DNA from: Alphaproteobacteria bacterium
Lineage (GTDB): Bacteria > Pseudomonadota > Alphaproteobacteria > Caulobacterales > Hyphomonadaceae
Reading direction: 5' to 3'
Assembly (NCBI GenBank): GCA_018969425.1
Contig: JAGWYJ010000004.1
Coordinates: 1-64,000 of the forward strand
DNA length: 64,000 bases
In this document: piece by piece, positions 38,481 through 47,820 of the stretch
Layout: each line of letters opens with the position of its first letter
How positions within the stretch are numbered: the stretch's first letter is position 1
Translations under genes and position numbers: made by a program
Notes under the pieces: model-generated
The model's database searches: none
The model's input: only the letters and a program-made list of their open reading frames with translations
Told to the model about the DNA's origin: nothing

Positions 38481-38827
38481 AAGCGCTCTTCGCGAGCGGA
38501 CTCAAGCTCGACCTGATAGGCTCGCAGAACCTCTTCCTCAGAGGAGACGGGAGCAGCCGCCAGAGCCCGACGATCTTCTTCGCGCTCCGCTTCTTCATTC
38601 GGACGCACTTCCTGCAGCCCGGAGACGAGGCTGTCGCGGATCACGTCAAGATCGACCGTCTCATCAGCGATCTCGCGCAGAGCCACCACCGGATCCTTGT
38701 CGTTGTCGCGGTCGATCGTGATAGCCGCCCCCTCGCGAATGACGCGGGCGCGATGAGCCGCCAGAAGAACCAGCTGGAAGCGGTTCGGGACCTTTTCCAC
38801 GCAATCTTCGACTGTCACACGCGCCAT
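38477..38827 (-). CDS. rpoZ: RNA polymerase omega subunit
   Basis: The 116-residue subunit opens [20 protein letters not shown] and continues [20 protein letters not shown], then [19 protein letters not shown], the omega fold that clamps the beta-prime subunit and binds ppGpp. It is the first gene of the operon leading through rsh to era, placing a ppGpp target and the ppGpp enzyme together. The C-terminal 35 residues are an acidic tail. Confidence 0.96.
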   Translation of the reverse strand: MARVTVEDCVEKVPNRFQLVLLAAHRARVIREGAAITIDRDNDKDPVVALREIADETVDLDVIRDSLVSGLQEVRPNEEAEREEDRRALAAAPVSSEEEVLRAYQVELESAREERF

Positions 38828-39076
38828 GGACGACTCCTATCAATCCGCCTCCATACTGTATGACGCCGCGACAGGCAAGCTTGCCGGCCGGCCCTCAAGG
38901 CCTTTGCAAGGGCCGAAGGCGGGCATGAGGCCGCGCTCGGCAAGCTCTCCGCTCCCAGTCGAAAAAACTCAGGCGCCATAGCCGTCAGACCTGGGCCTTT
39001 TTAGACCGGAAAACAGAGCCATAGACCCCGCCGACGCCCCCTGATACGAGTTGTGCACGCTGACGCAGGAACCCTG

Positions 39077-39760
39077 ATGCGCTCCTCCCGGACCTCTCCG
39101 TCGACGCCCGTCCGCGCTGGGGAGCCCGGCGTCGACTGCAGACTCTGCCCCAGGCTGGCGGCCTATCGAGACGCCAACCGGGTCCTCATGCCAGAGGGCT
39201 TCAACGCTCCGGTCCCCTCTTTCGGATCCGAAACCGGCCGGCTCCTGATCCTAGGACTCGCCCCGGGCCTCAACGGGGCCAACCGGACAGGACGCCCGTT
39301 CACGGGCGACTACGCCGGAGACCTTCTTTACGCGACGCTTGAGACTTTCGGCCTGTCGACAGGCGCCTACTCAGGAGCCGCAGATGACGGGGTGCGCCTG
39401 CCTGACGCCCTGATTTCCAACGCCGTTCGATGCGCGCCGCCGGAAAACAAGCCGACCGGCCAGGAAATCAACGCCTGCCGCACCTTCCTCGTCGGACGGA
39501 TCGAAACGATGCCGAAGCTCAGGATCATCCTGGCTCTGGGCCGCATCGCCCATGACTCGGCTCTGCGCGCCCTTGAGATCCGCCCGACCGATGCGCCCTT
39601 CGGGCACGGACGTCGCCACACCCTGACCGCTCACGGACGCCCGATCGTCCTCTATGACAGCTACCACTGCTCCAGGTACAATACGAACACTGGGCGGCTG
39701 ACCGAGGCCATGTTCCATAATGTCTTCCGAGCCATCGCCGATGAGCTGAAGCAGGCCTGA
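39077..39760 (+). CDS. Uracil-DNA glycosylase, family 5 (UDGb)-like
   Basis: The 227-residue protein has CRLCPRLAAYRD near its start (two of the Fe-S cysteines), RLLILGLAPGLNGANRTGRPFTGDYAG with the GLAPGxxGANRTGR active-site motif of family 5 UDGs, ISNAVRCAPPENKPT with a third cysteine position, and a late YDSYHCSRYNTNTG where family members have an H-P-S/H-C-S motif. Family 5 enzymes remove uracil and hypoxanthine without the usual catalytic Asp or Asn. I chose ATG 39077 (AGGAA upstream) over GTG 39053. Confidence 0.88.
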   Translation: MRSSRTSPSTPVRAGEPGVDCRLCPRLAAYRDANRVLMPEGFNAPVPSFGSETGRLLILGLAPGLNGANRTGRPFTGDYAGDLLYATLETFGLSTGAYSGAADDGVRLPDALISNAVRCAPPENKPTGQEINACRTFLVGRIETMPKLRIILALGRIAHDSALRALEIRPTDAPFGHGRRHTLTAHGRPIVLYDSYHCSRYNTNTGRLTEAMFHNVFRAIADELKQA

Positions 39761-39854
39761 AACTGCGCAAGGCGCCTTCAGATGGAGTGGACAGACCGCC
39801 GGAATTGGCGTAACCGCTCCCCCCGATCGGCTATCGGTCCGTTCAGAACCGGTC

Positions 39855-39928
39855 GCGGGTATAGCACAATGGTAGTGCAGCAGCCTTCCAAGCTGAATAC
39901 GTCGGTTCGATTCCGACTACCCGCTCCA
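39855..39928 (+). tRNA. tRNA-Gly (UCC)
   Basis: GCGGGTA at 39855-39861 pairs with TACCCGC at 39918-39924, followed by T and an encoded CCA at 39926-39928. The anticodon loop CTTCCAA gives anticodon UCC, and GGTTCGATTCC forms the T loop. The downstream 24 kb is accessory in character; tRNA 3' ends are common integration sites, but I found no second copy of the tRNA end inside the window. Confidence 0.95.
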
Positions 39929-40301
39929 GTTTTTTCATAGACTTAGCCTGCAGCAGCGTCGCTAAAACTTTGAAATCCGCGGCGTCGGGCCCAAGCCCTC
40001 AACGCTGAAGTCCGATGCCGAAGTTGACCTAAAGCTGCCGTTCGCTCTCTGCCGGTTCAACGGCGGGATGTCTCCCAATTGACGTCATTGGTCATCGCGG
40101 GACCTCCGGAGCGCGATGCGACGTTTCGTCAGCCGCGTAAGGTCGATCGCAAATTCTGCTCAACCGAGGTTGATCGGGAGACTGAACTGCCCGACAGGCA
40201 TTCCGTCGTTGCGCTCTAATGACGGGCTCCACGCACCGGGGCCCGCTGTTCGGGAGTGATCGGTCGGGCATGTTCGGCTCGTTGTGGGAGTACGTCTATC
40301 G
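39929..40301. other. Intergenic leader of the TonB receptor gene
   Basis: The 373 bases between tRNA-Gly and the receptor gene show no coding remnant. TTTTTT directly follows the tRNA (39931-39936) and may help terminate it. AATTGACGTCATTGGTCAT at 40078-40096 contains a short TGAC/GTCA symmetry. The receptor promoter should lie here. Confidence 0.4.
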
Positions 40302-42515
40302 ATGATGCTGACGAGTGCCTCAATTTGTCGTCTGGGTATTGTGGTGTCCATGTGCGCGGGGCCGGCCGCCTTCGCGCAGCTCCCATCTCCGAGCGATCGC
40401 ATCATCGTAACGGCGACACGCGAGCCCGCCCTGGCGAATGATCTGCCACAGAGCGTCGTTGTCTTGTCGGGAGACGAGCTTGTCGCCGTGGATGGCGCAG
40501 AAGATATCGTGTTGCGCCTCGCGGGCGTGCAGGTGGCGATCTCGAATGGCTCTCAGGCCACGTTCCAGATCCGCGGCGTTGGCGCCGTGGATCACCAGGC
40601 GCTGACGCCGAGCGGAGCCGCCGTGCACGTCGATGGCGTCTTCCTGCAAACCAATGTTCAGGCCAGTCTGCTGGCTTATGATCTCGCCCGTGTCGAAGTG
40701 CTGAAGGGGCCGCAGGGAACGGTCCAGGGGCGAAACGCATCGAGCGGCTCGATCAATTTCATCACGGAGCGGCCGACGAACGATTTCGAAGCCTATGCGG
40801 ATGCATCGTATGGCCGCTTCAATCGCTGGGATCTGCAGGCTGCGGCAAGCGGCAAGGTGGCCGAGGGCGTCAGCGGGCGCATCGCGGCGCGCTACCTGAA
40901 GCAGGATGCGACGCTGGAGAATGCAGGCGGGCCCAAGGATGCGGGCGGCGTGCGCGATGAGTATGGCGTGCGCGCGTCACTGACCTTCGATCTCGGCGAG
41001 GGGAGCGAACTTCTCGTGCGCGGGCATCTGGAGGCTGACAACGGCGTCAACCCCGCGCCGCGCAATTCGGCGCTGGTGGTGGGCGATCATCAGGTATCTG
41101 TCGGCGCGGATGGCGTGCGCCCCACCGACAATGACTTTCAGGGTCTGTCGGCGGAATACTCGACGCCCTGGGGCGCCTGGCGCATCACCTCCCTGACGGC
41201 CGCTGAAGGTTTTCGGCAGCGCTACGGTTTTGATTTCGACGGGACGCCCACAGCAATCGCGAACCTGTCCTACAATCGCGATTATCTGCAACTGAGCCAG
41301 GAGCTCTATGGTCGCATCGATTGGGACGGCGGGAATACGCTTGTCGGCGTCTCGCTGGCGGAAGACGATTTTTCGCAGGACTATCTGATCTGGTGCGGAA
41401 CGCTCGATCCGGTGACGCTCGCAGGCACATGCGTCTACCCAGGCGCACCCGGACGCGTGGGGCCGACGCCGGCTTCGACGGCGCGGGCGGTGTCGCTGCT
41501 GACGCATATCGAACAGACGCGCCGGATGGGCGCTGTCTATGCGACGGTCGATTTCGATCTCGGTTCGCGGACGACGCTGACGCTCGGCGGGCGGCAGACA
41601 TTCGAGCGCATCGACGGCGAAGGATTTGGCAAACACATCTATGCCGATGGCGTCCGTGCGCTGAACAACCGCTCGGGCGCAGGCCTGGCGCAGGGCGCCA
41701 ACACCATCGACGAAGATCGCTTCACAGGCATGGCGGCGCTGCGTCACCGCATCGGCGACCATCTGTTAGCCTACGCCTCCCTCGGTCAGGGCTACAAGAG
41801 CGGCGGTTTCAATGGCGAGGTGGCCAACAACGTCACTCACTATCAGGATGAAGGTCTGTTCGGCGCCGAATCCGTAGACGCCTATGAGGTCGGCTTGAAG
41901 GGCTCGCTGGGCAAGGCGCTGAGCTTCGATGCCGCAGCATTCTTGCAGAACTACAGCCATCCGCAGGCCAGGATATTTGTGGCGTTTCCGTTGCCAGGTG
42001 GCGGTTCGATCACTTCCAACTCGCTGGCGAATCTCGATGCGGCGACGGTGATGGGCTTGGATGTTTCCGCCAGGTGGCGGCCGTTGGAGGGTCTGAACAT
42101 CACCAGCGGCGTCGTGGCCCTCGACAGCGAGATCGAGCAGCGGACCGGTGCAAGCGCCAACGCCGCGGTTTTCAATGGCAAGCCTCTGCCATTCGCCTCC
42201 CGCCTATCGGCGACGCTGGGGGTCAAGCAGGAATGGAAGCTGGGCGCCGAAATGGCGGCATCGGTGGAAATCTTCGCCAAGCACCAGACCGCGTATTATC
42301 TCGATGCCGAGGGCCGGGGCGACCGCAGGCAGGACCCGCTTACGCTGGTCGACGCCACCGCGCGCCTGGTGCTGGATAGACAGACCGAACTCTCCCTGTG
42401 GGCGCGCAATCTGACGAACGAGGACTACGCGCTCTCCGGTTATGGGTTCATCGGGTATGACACTTTCCGATCCCAGCCGATCCTGTGGGGCGTTTCAATG
42501 CGAGCAACGCGATAG
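40302..42515 (+). CDS. TonB-dependent outer-membrane receptor
   Basis: The 737-residue protein has a signal peptide (ICRLGIVVSMCAGPAAFAQ), a TonB box-like region (DRIIVTATREP), a plug domain with VVLSGDELVAVDGAEDI, VQVAISNGSQATFQIRGVG and VEVLKGPQGTVQGRNASSGS, and a beta barrel ending SMRATR. The motifs match siderophore/organic-substrate receptors of Sphingomonas-type degraders. ATG 40302 has GGGAG upstream; GTG 40284 is an alternative. It may import the substrate handled by the cluster beyond the IS. Confidence 0.93.
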   Translation: MMLTSASICRLGIVVSMCAGPAAFAQLPSPSDRIIVTATREPALANDLPQSVVVLSGDELVAVDGAEDIVLRLAGVQVAISNGSQATFQIRGVGAVDHQALTPSGAAVHVDGVFLQTNVQASLLAYDLARVEVLKGPQGTVQGRNASSGSINFITERPTNDFEAYADASYGRFNRWDLQAAASGKVAEGVSGRIAARYLKQDATLENAGGPKDAGGVRDEYGVRASLTFDLGEGSELLVRGHLEADNGVNPAPRNSALVVGDHQVSVGADGVRPTDNDFQGLSAEYSTPWGAWRITSLTAAEGFRQRYGFDFDGTPTAIANLSYNRDYLQLSQELYGRIDWDGGNTLVGVSLAEDDFSQDYLIWCGTLDPVTLAGTCVYPGAPGRVGPTPASTARAVSLLTHIEQTRRMGAVYATVDFDLGSRTTLTLGGRQTFERIDGEGFGKHIYADGVRALNNRSGAGLAQGANTIDEDRFTGMAALRHRIGDHLLAYASLGQGYKSGGFNGEVANNVTHYQDEGLFGAESVDAYEVGLKGSLGKALSFDAAAFLQNYSHPQARIFVAFPLPGGGSITSNSLANLDAATVMGLDVSARWRPLEGLNITSGVVALDSEIEQRTGASANAAVFNGKPLPFASRLSATLGVKQEWKLGAEMAASVEIFAKHQTAYYLDAEGRGDRRQDPLTLVDATARLVLDRQTELSLWARNLTNEDYALSGYGFIGYDTFRSQPILWGVSMRATR

Positions 42516-42710
42516 CCCGACACCTCGGATCACGACAGCAATTGGCCCCCTCGTCCGACCATGGCCGGACGAGGCGGATAACGGCAAGGTCGCTCAAGAT
42601 CCGCCAGTCATCCTGCCCCAGCCGACCCGGCGGGTCTACGCCCCAAAAGCGTCATTCGGAAACGGCCAAGCGCAGACAAAAGGGTTCGCGAGGATTAGTG
42701 GGAGACTATC

Positions 42711-43640
42711 TTGACCGGGCATCCGATCACTCGTGCAAGGCTTCGCAAATACACGGTAGCGCGAACACTGTACGGCCCCGTGACGCTGGCTCGTGCGATC
42801 GAGCGCCTGGGCTTTGTCCAGGCCGATCCAATTCGCGCACCGGCGCGCGCCCAGGATCTGATCCTCCGCCATCGAGTACGCAACTATCGTGCTGGCGACC
42901 TTGAGCTTCGTTATCCAAAGCTCGCGATCGAAGAAGACTTCTTCGTCAACTATGGATTCCTGCCGCGCGACACGCATGCGCTCCTGCATCCACGTACGCC
43001 GCGAACAACGTGGTCAAAATCTCATGAGGACAAAGCGGCTGCCGTACTTGCGTTTGTGCGCGAACGAGGGGTCGTGCACCCACACGACGTCGACGCACAA
43101 TTCCAACATGGAAAAGCACGGAATTGGTTCGGCGGCTCGACCACCGCAAGCACTCAACTGCTGGACCAAATTCACTACCGCGGACTTTTACGAATAGCCG
43201 GTCGCGCGAGCGGCACGCGTCTCTACGCGGCGCGCGAAGCCACACCGCCCCCTGTGGACCCGCAAATCGCGATGGACAGGCTCGTGGACGTTGTCGTCAA
43301 GAAGTATGCGCCGTTGCCTGAGCGCTCGTTGGCGGAGCTTGTGGGCCGGCTCCGCAGCGGCGCCCCTCAATGGGCAAATGATTGTCGCGCTGCTGTTCAA
43401 CGTTCGCGAACGCGACTGCAGTCCGCCGAAATCGATGGCACGCGTTGGTATTGGCCGGCCAACGAAAACCCGAGCGCCAGGCGATGGAGCTCCGTTGACG
43501 TCTCAGAAGGCGAAGTGCGCCTCCTTGCGCCGTTCGATCCGATCGTCTGGGACCGCCGCCGCTTCGAAACACTATGGAGGTGGGCCTACCGCTTCGAGGC
43601 CTATATACCGGAGGCGAAGCCGGTACGCGGATATTATTGA
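42711..43640 (+). pseudogene. AlkZ/YcaQ-like winged-helix DNA glycosylase, 3' end lost to IS
   Basis: The TTG start at 42711 (GGAG upstream) opens a 309-residue product: ARLRKYTVARTLYGPVTLARAIERL, shortened here to the family pattern, RLGFVQADPIRAPARAQDLI, RHRVRNYRAGDLELR, and LLAPFDPIVWDRRRFETLW followed by FEAYIPEAKPVRGYY. These match the YcaQ/AlkZ family, which excises bulky adducts with a QxD/QxQ motif (VQAD here). Family proteins continue about 50-60 more residues after the GYY; here the inverted repeat of an IS begins at the stop codon. It may be non-functional. Confidence 0.8.
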
Positions 43641-43671
43641 TCGGCCCCCACCGAGTGGTCCAAGTCGATTG

Positions 43672-44514
43672 TTAGTTCATCATCAGGTCTGACGCTAGCC
43701 GGGGCATGGCCGGCGGAGCGGTTACGCGGCGCGGAGCCGGCCATGCTCCGGCTAGCGACGGCACGAACACTTCCGGAGCAGGCGCACGATATCCGAGCGA
43801 GGCGTGAGGGCGCACGGCATTGAAGTGCCGACGCCAGGCCTCGATGATCACGCGAGCCTCTGCGAGCGAGTAGAAGATCTCACCGTTGAGAAGCTCATCG
43901 CGCAGCCTTGCATTGAAGCTCTCGACGAACCCACTCTCCCACGGACTGCCTGGAGCGATGTAGGCGGTCTTGGCGCCGACCGCGGCGATCCACTCCTGCA
44001 CCGCCTGAGCGATAAATTCGGGCCCGTAGCACATCGGGAAGGTGGCTGGTTCGGGCACGCCGCGCGTGATGAAGAGATCAGACAGCACATCGATAACGTC
44101 GAACGACTTCAGCTTTCGTTCGATGCGGATGGCGATTCACTCGTGGGTGAACTCGTCGACGACATTGAGCAGGCGATACTTCCTCCCCTCATGGGTGCGG
44201 TCCTCGACGAAGTCATAAGACCAGACATGGTTGCGGCGCTCCGCCCGGAGGCTGATGCACGATCCGTCGTTGAGCCATAAACGGCCGCGTTTTGGCTGCT
44301 TCTGAGGGACCTTCAGTCCCTCCTGACGCCAGATCCTCTCGACCTGTTCGTCGTTCACGACCCAGCCAGCCGTCGACCGCAGCAGCACTGCGATCTTCCG
44401 GTCGCCATAGCGGCCGTTCTGCCTGGCGAGCTCGACGATGTCGGCGGTCAGGCGTTCTTCATCATCATGGCCCCGCGCCCGCTTGCGCTGCGTCGAGCGA
44501 TGCTGTCCGAGCAC
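43672..44514 (-). pseudogene. IS3 transposase OrfB, broken
   Basis: The two halves (44514-44137 and 44136-43672) are in one frame, separated by a TGA at 44137-44139 in FTHE[13 protein letters not shown], where relatives have a cysteine. The DDE catalytic core has lost its second aspartate: homologues read SDNGPEF but here the segment is MCYGPEF. The first Asp (VWSYDFVEDRT) and the Glu ([13 protein letters not shown]) remain. So the transposase is inactive. Confidence 0.85.
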
Positions 44515-44588
44515 CCGGCAGATCCGGCGCTCGGACAGCTTTAACTCTGATCGAAGGTGATCAATGCAGGCGCGGCGACGCGCGGGGC

Positions 44589-44867
44589 TTAGAAGTTTCC
44601 CCTGGAAGCCTCCAGCAGGATCAGCTTGTCGAGCGTCAGATCCGAGACCGCCTTGCGCAGGCGCTGGTTCTCCACCTCAAGCTCCTTCATCCGCTTAACC
44701 TGGTCCGTCTTCAGCCCGCCAAACTCAGAACGCCATCGGTAACAAGTGACATCCGTGACGCCGATCGATCGTACTGCGTCGACCACCGACTGGCCCTGAG
44801 ACACCAGCACATCGACCTGCCGGAGCTTCGCAACGATCTCCTCCGGCTTGTAACGTTTCCTTGCCAT
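44589..44867 (-). CDS. IS3 transposase OrfA
   Basis: The 92-residue protein MARKRYKPEEIVAKLRQVDV has the helix-turn-helix SIGVTDVTCYRWRSEFGGLK and a leucine-zipper-like region KRMKELEVENQRLRKAVSDL, typical of IS3-family OrfA. It normally fuses with OrfB by a programmed -1 frameshift near its end. Intact, but its OrfB partner is dead. Confidence 0.9.
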   Translation of the reverse strand: MARKRYKPEEIVAKLRQVDVLVSQGQSVVDAVRSIGVTDVTCYRWRSEFGGLKTDQVKRMKELEVENQRLRKAVSDLTLDKLILLEASRGNF

Positions 44868-45043
44868 CCGCCTTCTCCATCCTGTCCGAAGACATACCTA
44901 AGGGCGGACCACTTCAAAGGGGGCGGATCAGCAGGCGTTGGCCTTCTCGACGTCCGCGACCGCATTTCCTGGCAGCTCCGCCATCGCAAGCAGGACGATC
45001 ACTGTGATCTGGCGTACCCGGTTCATCCGCATAGCCTATCCCC

Positions 45044-46129
45044 TCAAGAATTGACGCTAGCGATTATGCCGATGCTCGGCGGGATCTCGTTGGCTACCAG
45101 TCGTGAAAAGGCCCTCGCGACGGCCTCAGCCCCAGTCACTCGCTGTATCGACAACGCACCTCGCAGTTCTAGCGACATCCGCGCCGCCTCGCGCGAGGCG
45201 CGGCGGATCACTTCCCCTGGCCCCCATTCCTGTTCGCGTTTCATGAACTGGGTTGGCGCGAAGAAGAAGTTGTGCGGGACAGAGGCACCCTCACCCCGGA
45301 AACGCGGCCCCTGCCAGTGTGTTGCGCCCACGCCCGTGCTGAGCTTGAGATTTTCACCAATGTGCCCGTGAATGCCGCTTATCACCTCGGCGCTGCCGGA
45401 CATATCCACGAACGCCGTTGGCAAGGAGGCGTCGAGATCGCCGATCTGCTGGTAGGTTCTGACATCATCGCACATGCCAAGACTGCGGAGGAAATCGAGG
45501 TTTCGCGGTGAGGTCAGGCCAATGACCCGCGGACGCCCGCTGTTCAGCCGCATCAACAGGTTGCAGAGCCCGAGCCCGGTCTTCGAGGACGCGCTGCCGA
45601 CGATGATCTGGCGCGCACCAAAATGCGCGTTGTCGACAAGATAGTCACACAAGATGAAGGATGTCGTGAACAGTGGGAACAGGATGCAGCGTTCATCTTC
45701 AAGCGCCTTCATCTCGGGCGGGTCACCCGTCGTGCGCTGGTAGGTGTTGTAGATGCCCGGCAAGGGCGCCCTGTGTTCCGCGCCATCTGTAAACGAACCG
45801 TCAGCGACTTGGACTGGCTTCAGCGCGACATGGGTTGCCATTGGCAAAAATCCCCAAATTCGCTCGCCGACAGGAAGCGCATCGCATCGCGACTGAACAA
45901 TATCAGCAAAGCCCCATACGGGAACGATGCCCCACGGCTCCTCAACCGGAAAGAATTTCCAGTAGCCTATCATGTCTCCCGAAAGCGCGTAGGACACGTT
46001 GTTAGCAGTGAGCGCGAAGCGCTCGATGCGGGCCAGCACTTCGCCCTCCGTCAAGTAGGGAACCGCGTGCGAGGTGACGCTCGTTTCACCAAACGCTTTG
46101 CGCCGCACCTCAATCTGCTCGATGATCAT
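45044..46129 (-). CDS. DUF2855 family protein (MDR-like)
   Basis: The 361-residue product opens with EGEVLARIERFALTANNVSY, typical of the DUF2855 family, whose fold resembles zinc-independent medium-chain dehydrogenases. IIVGSASSKTGLGLCNLL looks like a nucleotide-binding turn. No zinc ligands are seen. It overlaps the GST gene upstream by 4 bases and is the last gene of the run that begins near 50994, so it should act on the same pathway, probably as a reductase or eliminase of unknown substrate. Confidence 0.82.
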   Translation of the reverse strand: MIIEQIEVRRKAFGETSVTSHAVPYLTEGEVLARIERFALTANNVSYALSGDMIGYWKFFPVEEPWGIVPVWGFADIVQSRCDALPVGERIWGFLPMATHVALKPVQVADGSFTDGAEHRAPLPGIYNTYQRTTGDPPEMKALEDERCILFPLFTTSFILCDYLVDNAHFGARQIIVGSASSKTGLGLCNLLMRLNSGRPRVIGLTSPRNLDFLRSLGMCDDVRTYQQIGDLDASLPTAFVDMSGSAEVISGIHGHIGENLKLSTGVGATHWQGPRFRGEGASVPHNFFFAPTQFMKREQEWGPGEVIRRASREAARMSLELRGALSIQRVTGAEAVARAFSRLVANEIPPSIGIIASVNS

Positions 46130-47310
46130 AGCCTTGCTCCCCAGACTTCGAGGTGATTTCGGCGCTCGATGCGTCTTGCTGTTCGCAGTCGCAGCAGGTC
46201 CGAGAGCCCGGTCTCTTCCAGCAGCGCCCGCATTCGCGCAGCGGCCTCTGGCTCTGCGCGGTCAGCGATGTCCTGGATCTTCTGCAGCAGGTAGAGGCGA
46301 TAAGGCATGACGCCGACCCTGATCCGGTGGCCGCGCCAGTCGAAGTCAACCTCGCCGATGCGGCGCTCCTGCACCCGATCGAGACCGGTCGTTCCCGGTT
46401 CCAGATCAGGACGCGCGACTAGCCAACCGTTCGCGAACGAAACGAATGCGCGCACTTCAGGTAGATAGTCTTCAGCAATGTAGCAAAGCAGGGCTTTTAG
46501 CGTCTCTGGGACAAGATCGTCCGGATACAACGCTTCAGGCGGGTGTCCGTATTCGCCGGCGTCTTGGTCGGGGCGATTCATCCGCTCGACCCAACGCCAG
46601 ACACGATGTGCGGAGGTTTGCATGATGCGTGCGGGATAGGGATCGCGGCCCAGATGCGCATAGAGCGGCGCGATCAGGCCATAGTCGCCGATCGTCGGTC
46701 GCCCGCCGAGCAGGAAGGGCGAAGCCTGCAGATGCGCATCGAACAGTCGCAGGAATTCGGCGTACGAGGATTCAACAGCGGGAATAGTCTCAGGCGAGAC
46801 GCCAAAGCTTGCCATCGCCAGACGCATACGCTGGCTGGCCATCTCGAAGATGGCTCCCCGAACATCCGCCGAAGCACCAGTCGGCGCCAGCGAGGAAGAA
46901 AAGTCGGCCGAGACGAACGCGCGGTTCACATCGTCGAAGTTCCACCGATAGTGCATTGCCGGTCGCAGCATCCCTTCACCGCCGAACAGTTCGAAGATCT
47001 GGCCGATCAGCGCATGGCAGGGTGTCGCCGGATAGGCAGGAAAGCGCGTTGTGCCCCCCGCCTCGAAGTGCGCGATGATGTCCGATCCATCCTGGATCAG
47101 GGTGCCGTCCTCGGCCTCGAGAACCGGAACGATCCAGCGGCCGATCTTGGGCACGATCTCTTCGCGGAAACGCGCCTCCCCCGCTGCGCAGTTCACGAAC
47201 GGGATCCCCTGCTTGATCAGGTAGCTGCGCACCTTGCCGGTGTAGAGCGACCCGGGCGTACCGTACAGGCGATAGGAGGATGGAGTTGAGGGGTCCGATG
47301 ATACGGACAT
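46126..47310 (-). CDS. Large glutathione S-transferase family protein
   Basis: The 394-residue protein begins with a thioredoxin fold, YRLYGTPGSLYTGKVRSYLI, with WIVPVLEAEDGTLIQDGSDI supplying the cis-proline and the adenine-binding D-G-S. The GST helical domain follows, with QASPFLLGGRPTIGDYGLIA. About 130 extra C-terminal residues extend beyond classical GSTs. GSTs in degradation clusters often perform dehalogenation or thioether chemistry; placement between a dehalogenase module and a DUF2855 gene suits such a role, but it is inference. Confidence 0.85.
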   Translation of the reverse strand: MSVSSDPSTPSSYRLYGTPGSLYTGKVRSYLIKQGIPFVNCAAGEARFREEIVPKIGRWIVPVLEAEDGTLIQDGSDIIAHFEAGGTTRFPAYPATPCHALIGQIFELFGGEGMLRPAMHYRWNFDDVNRAFVSADFSSSLAPTGASADVRGAIFEMASQRMRLAMASFGVSPETIPAVESSYAEFLRLFDAHLQASPFLLGGRPTIGDYGLIAPLYAHLGRDPYPARIMQTSAHRVWRWVERMNRPDQDAGEYGHPPEALYPDDLVPETLKALLCYIAEDYLPEVRAFVSFANGWLVARPDLEPGTTGLDRVQERRIGEVDFDWRGHRIRVGVMPYRLYLLQKIQDIADRAEPEAAARMRALLEETGLSDLLRLRTARRIERRNHLEVWGARL

Positions 47311-47312
47311 GA

Positions 47313-47792
47313 TCAGGCGTCCTTCGTTCGGGCGGGACAAAGCGACAGATAGAGTGCGACGAGAACGATCGGCAGAAGCGCAAAGTTGAAGGCATGTCCC
47401 GGCGCCGTGCCGACCGTCTCAATCGGCTTCAGATGACCGGCCAACGCCCGCAAGAGGGGCTCAGCCGCGAATACGCACAGGACGAGCGGCAGCGTCCCCG
47501 GGTAACGCAGCAGCAGGACCCCGATCAGACCGGCCAGCAGCAACTGGATCGCGCCCCATTGTCCGAACAAGCCGATGATGTTGGCCCCGCCCGCAACCGA
47601 TGTATCGATGGTGGCGATGGTCTCTGCACCTCCGTCCGGCAGGAAGACATGAATGAGGCTCCGCGCCGTGGTCGCCAACAGGATGAGAAGCGCAACTCCA
47701 AAGGGGAGGCTGGGTCCACGATAGACCACCGGGTCAGCGGGCAGCAGCTCCGAAAGCCGAGGCGACCAGACGACCGGAAGCATGGATTTCAT
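47313..47792 (-). CDS. Small membrane protein paired with dehalogenase (copy 2)
   Basis: The 159-residue protein has about four hydrophobic segments and the motif IHVFLPDGGAETIATIDTSV near residue 45. The same module occurs in the protein at 48967-49413 (IHYFLPDGGAGVIAGLDLSV), also directly behind a haloalkane-dehalogenase gene. ATG 47792 is preceded by a GGGGCGAG sequence. It ends 3 bases before the GST gene. I do not recognise a named family; co-duplication with the hydrolase suggests a functional partnership. Confidence 0.7.
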   Translation of the reverse strand: MKSMLPVVWSPRLSELLPADPVVYRGPSLPFGVALLILLATTARSLIHVFLPDGGAETIATIDTSVAGGANIIGLFGQWGAIQLLLAGLIGVLLLRYPGTLPLVLCVFAAEPLLRALAGHLKPIETVGTAPGHAFNFALLPIVLVALYLSLCPARTKDA

Positions 47793-47820
47793 CGGGCTCG
47801 CCCCGAAAGGGAAGAGCGTT

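Larger units (their letters stand above)
43638..44930. mobile_element. IS3-family insertion sequence, degenerate, 1293 bp
   Basis: TGATCGGCCCCCACCGAGTG begins the left end at 43638, and the reverse complement of the right end starts TGATCCGCCCCCTTTGAAGT at 44930, giving imperfect inverted repeats. Inside are orfA and an interrupted orfB on the minus strand. No target-site duplication is evident (TTAT left, GCAG right), which suggests a deletion or recombination after insertion. Its left end interrupts the AlkZ-like gene. Confidence 0.85.

Noticed and set aside
44137-44139. UGA at a cysteine position in the first IS transposase as a second selenocysteine
   Set aside because: The transposase has lost a catalytic aspartate nearby (MCYGPEF instead of SDNGPEF), and transposases are not known to use Sec; it is a dead gene.
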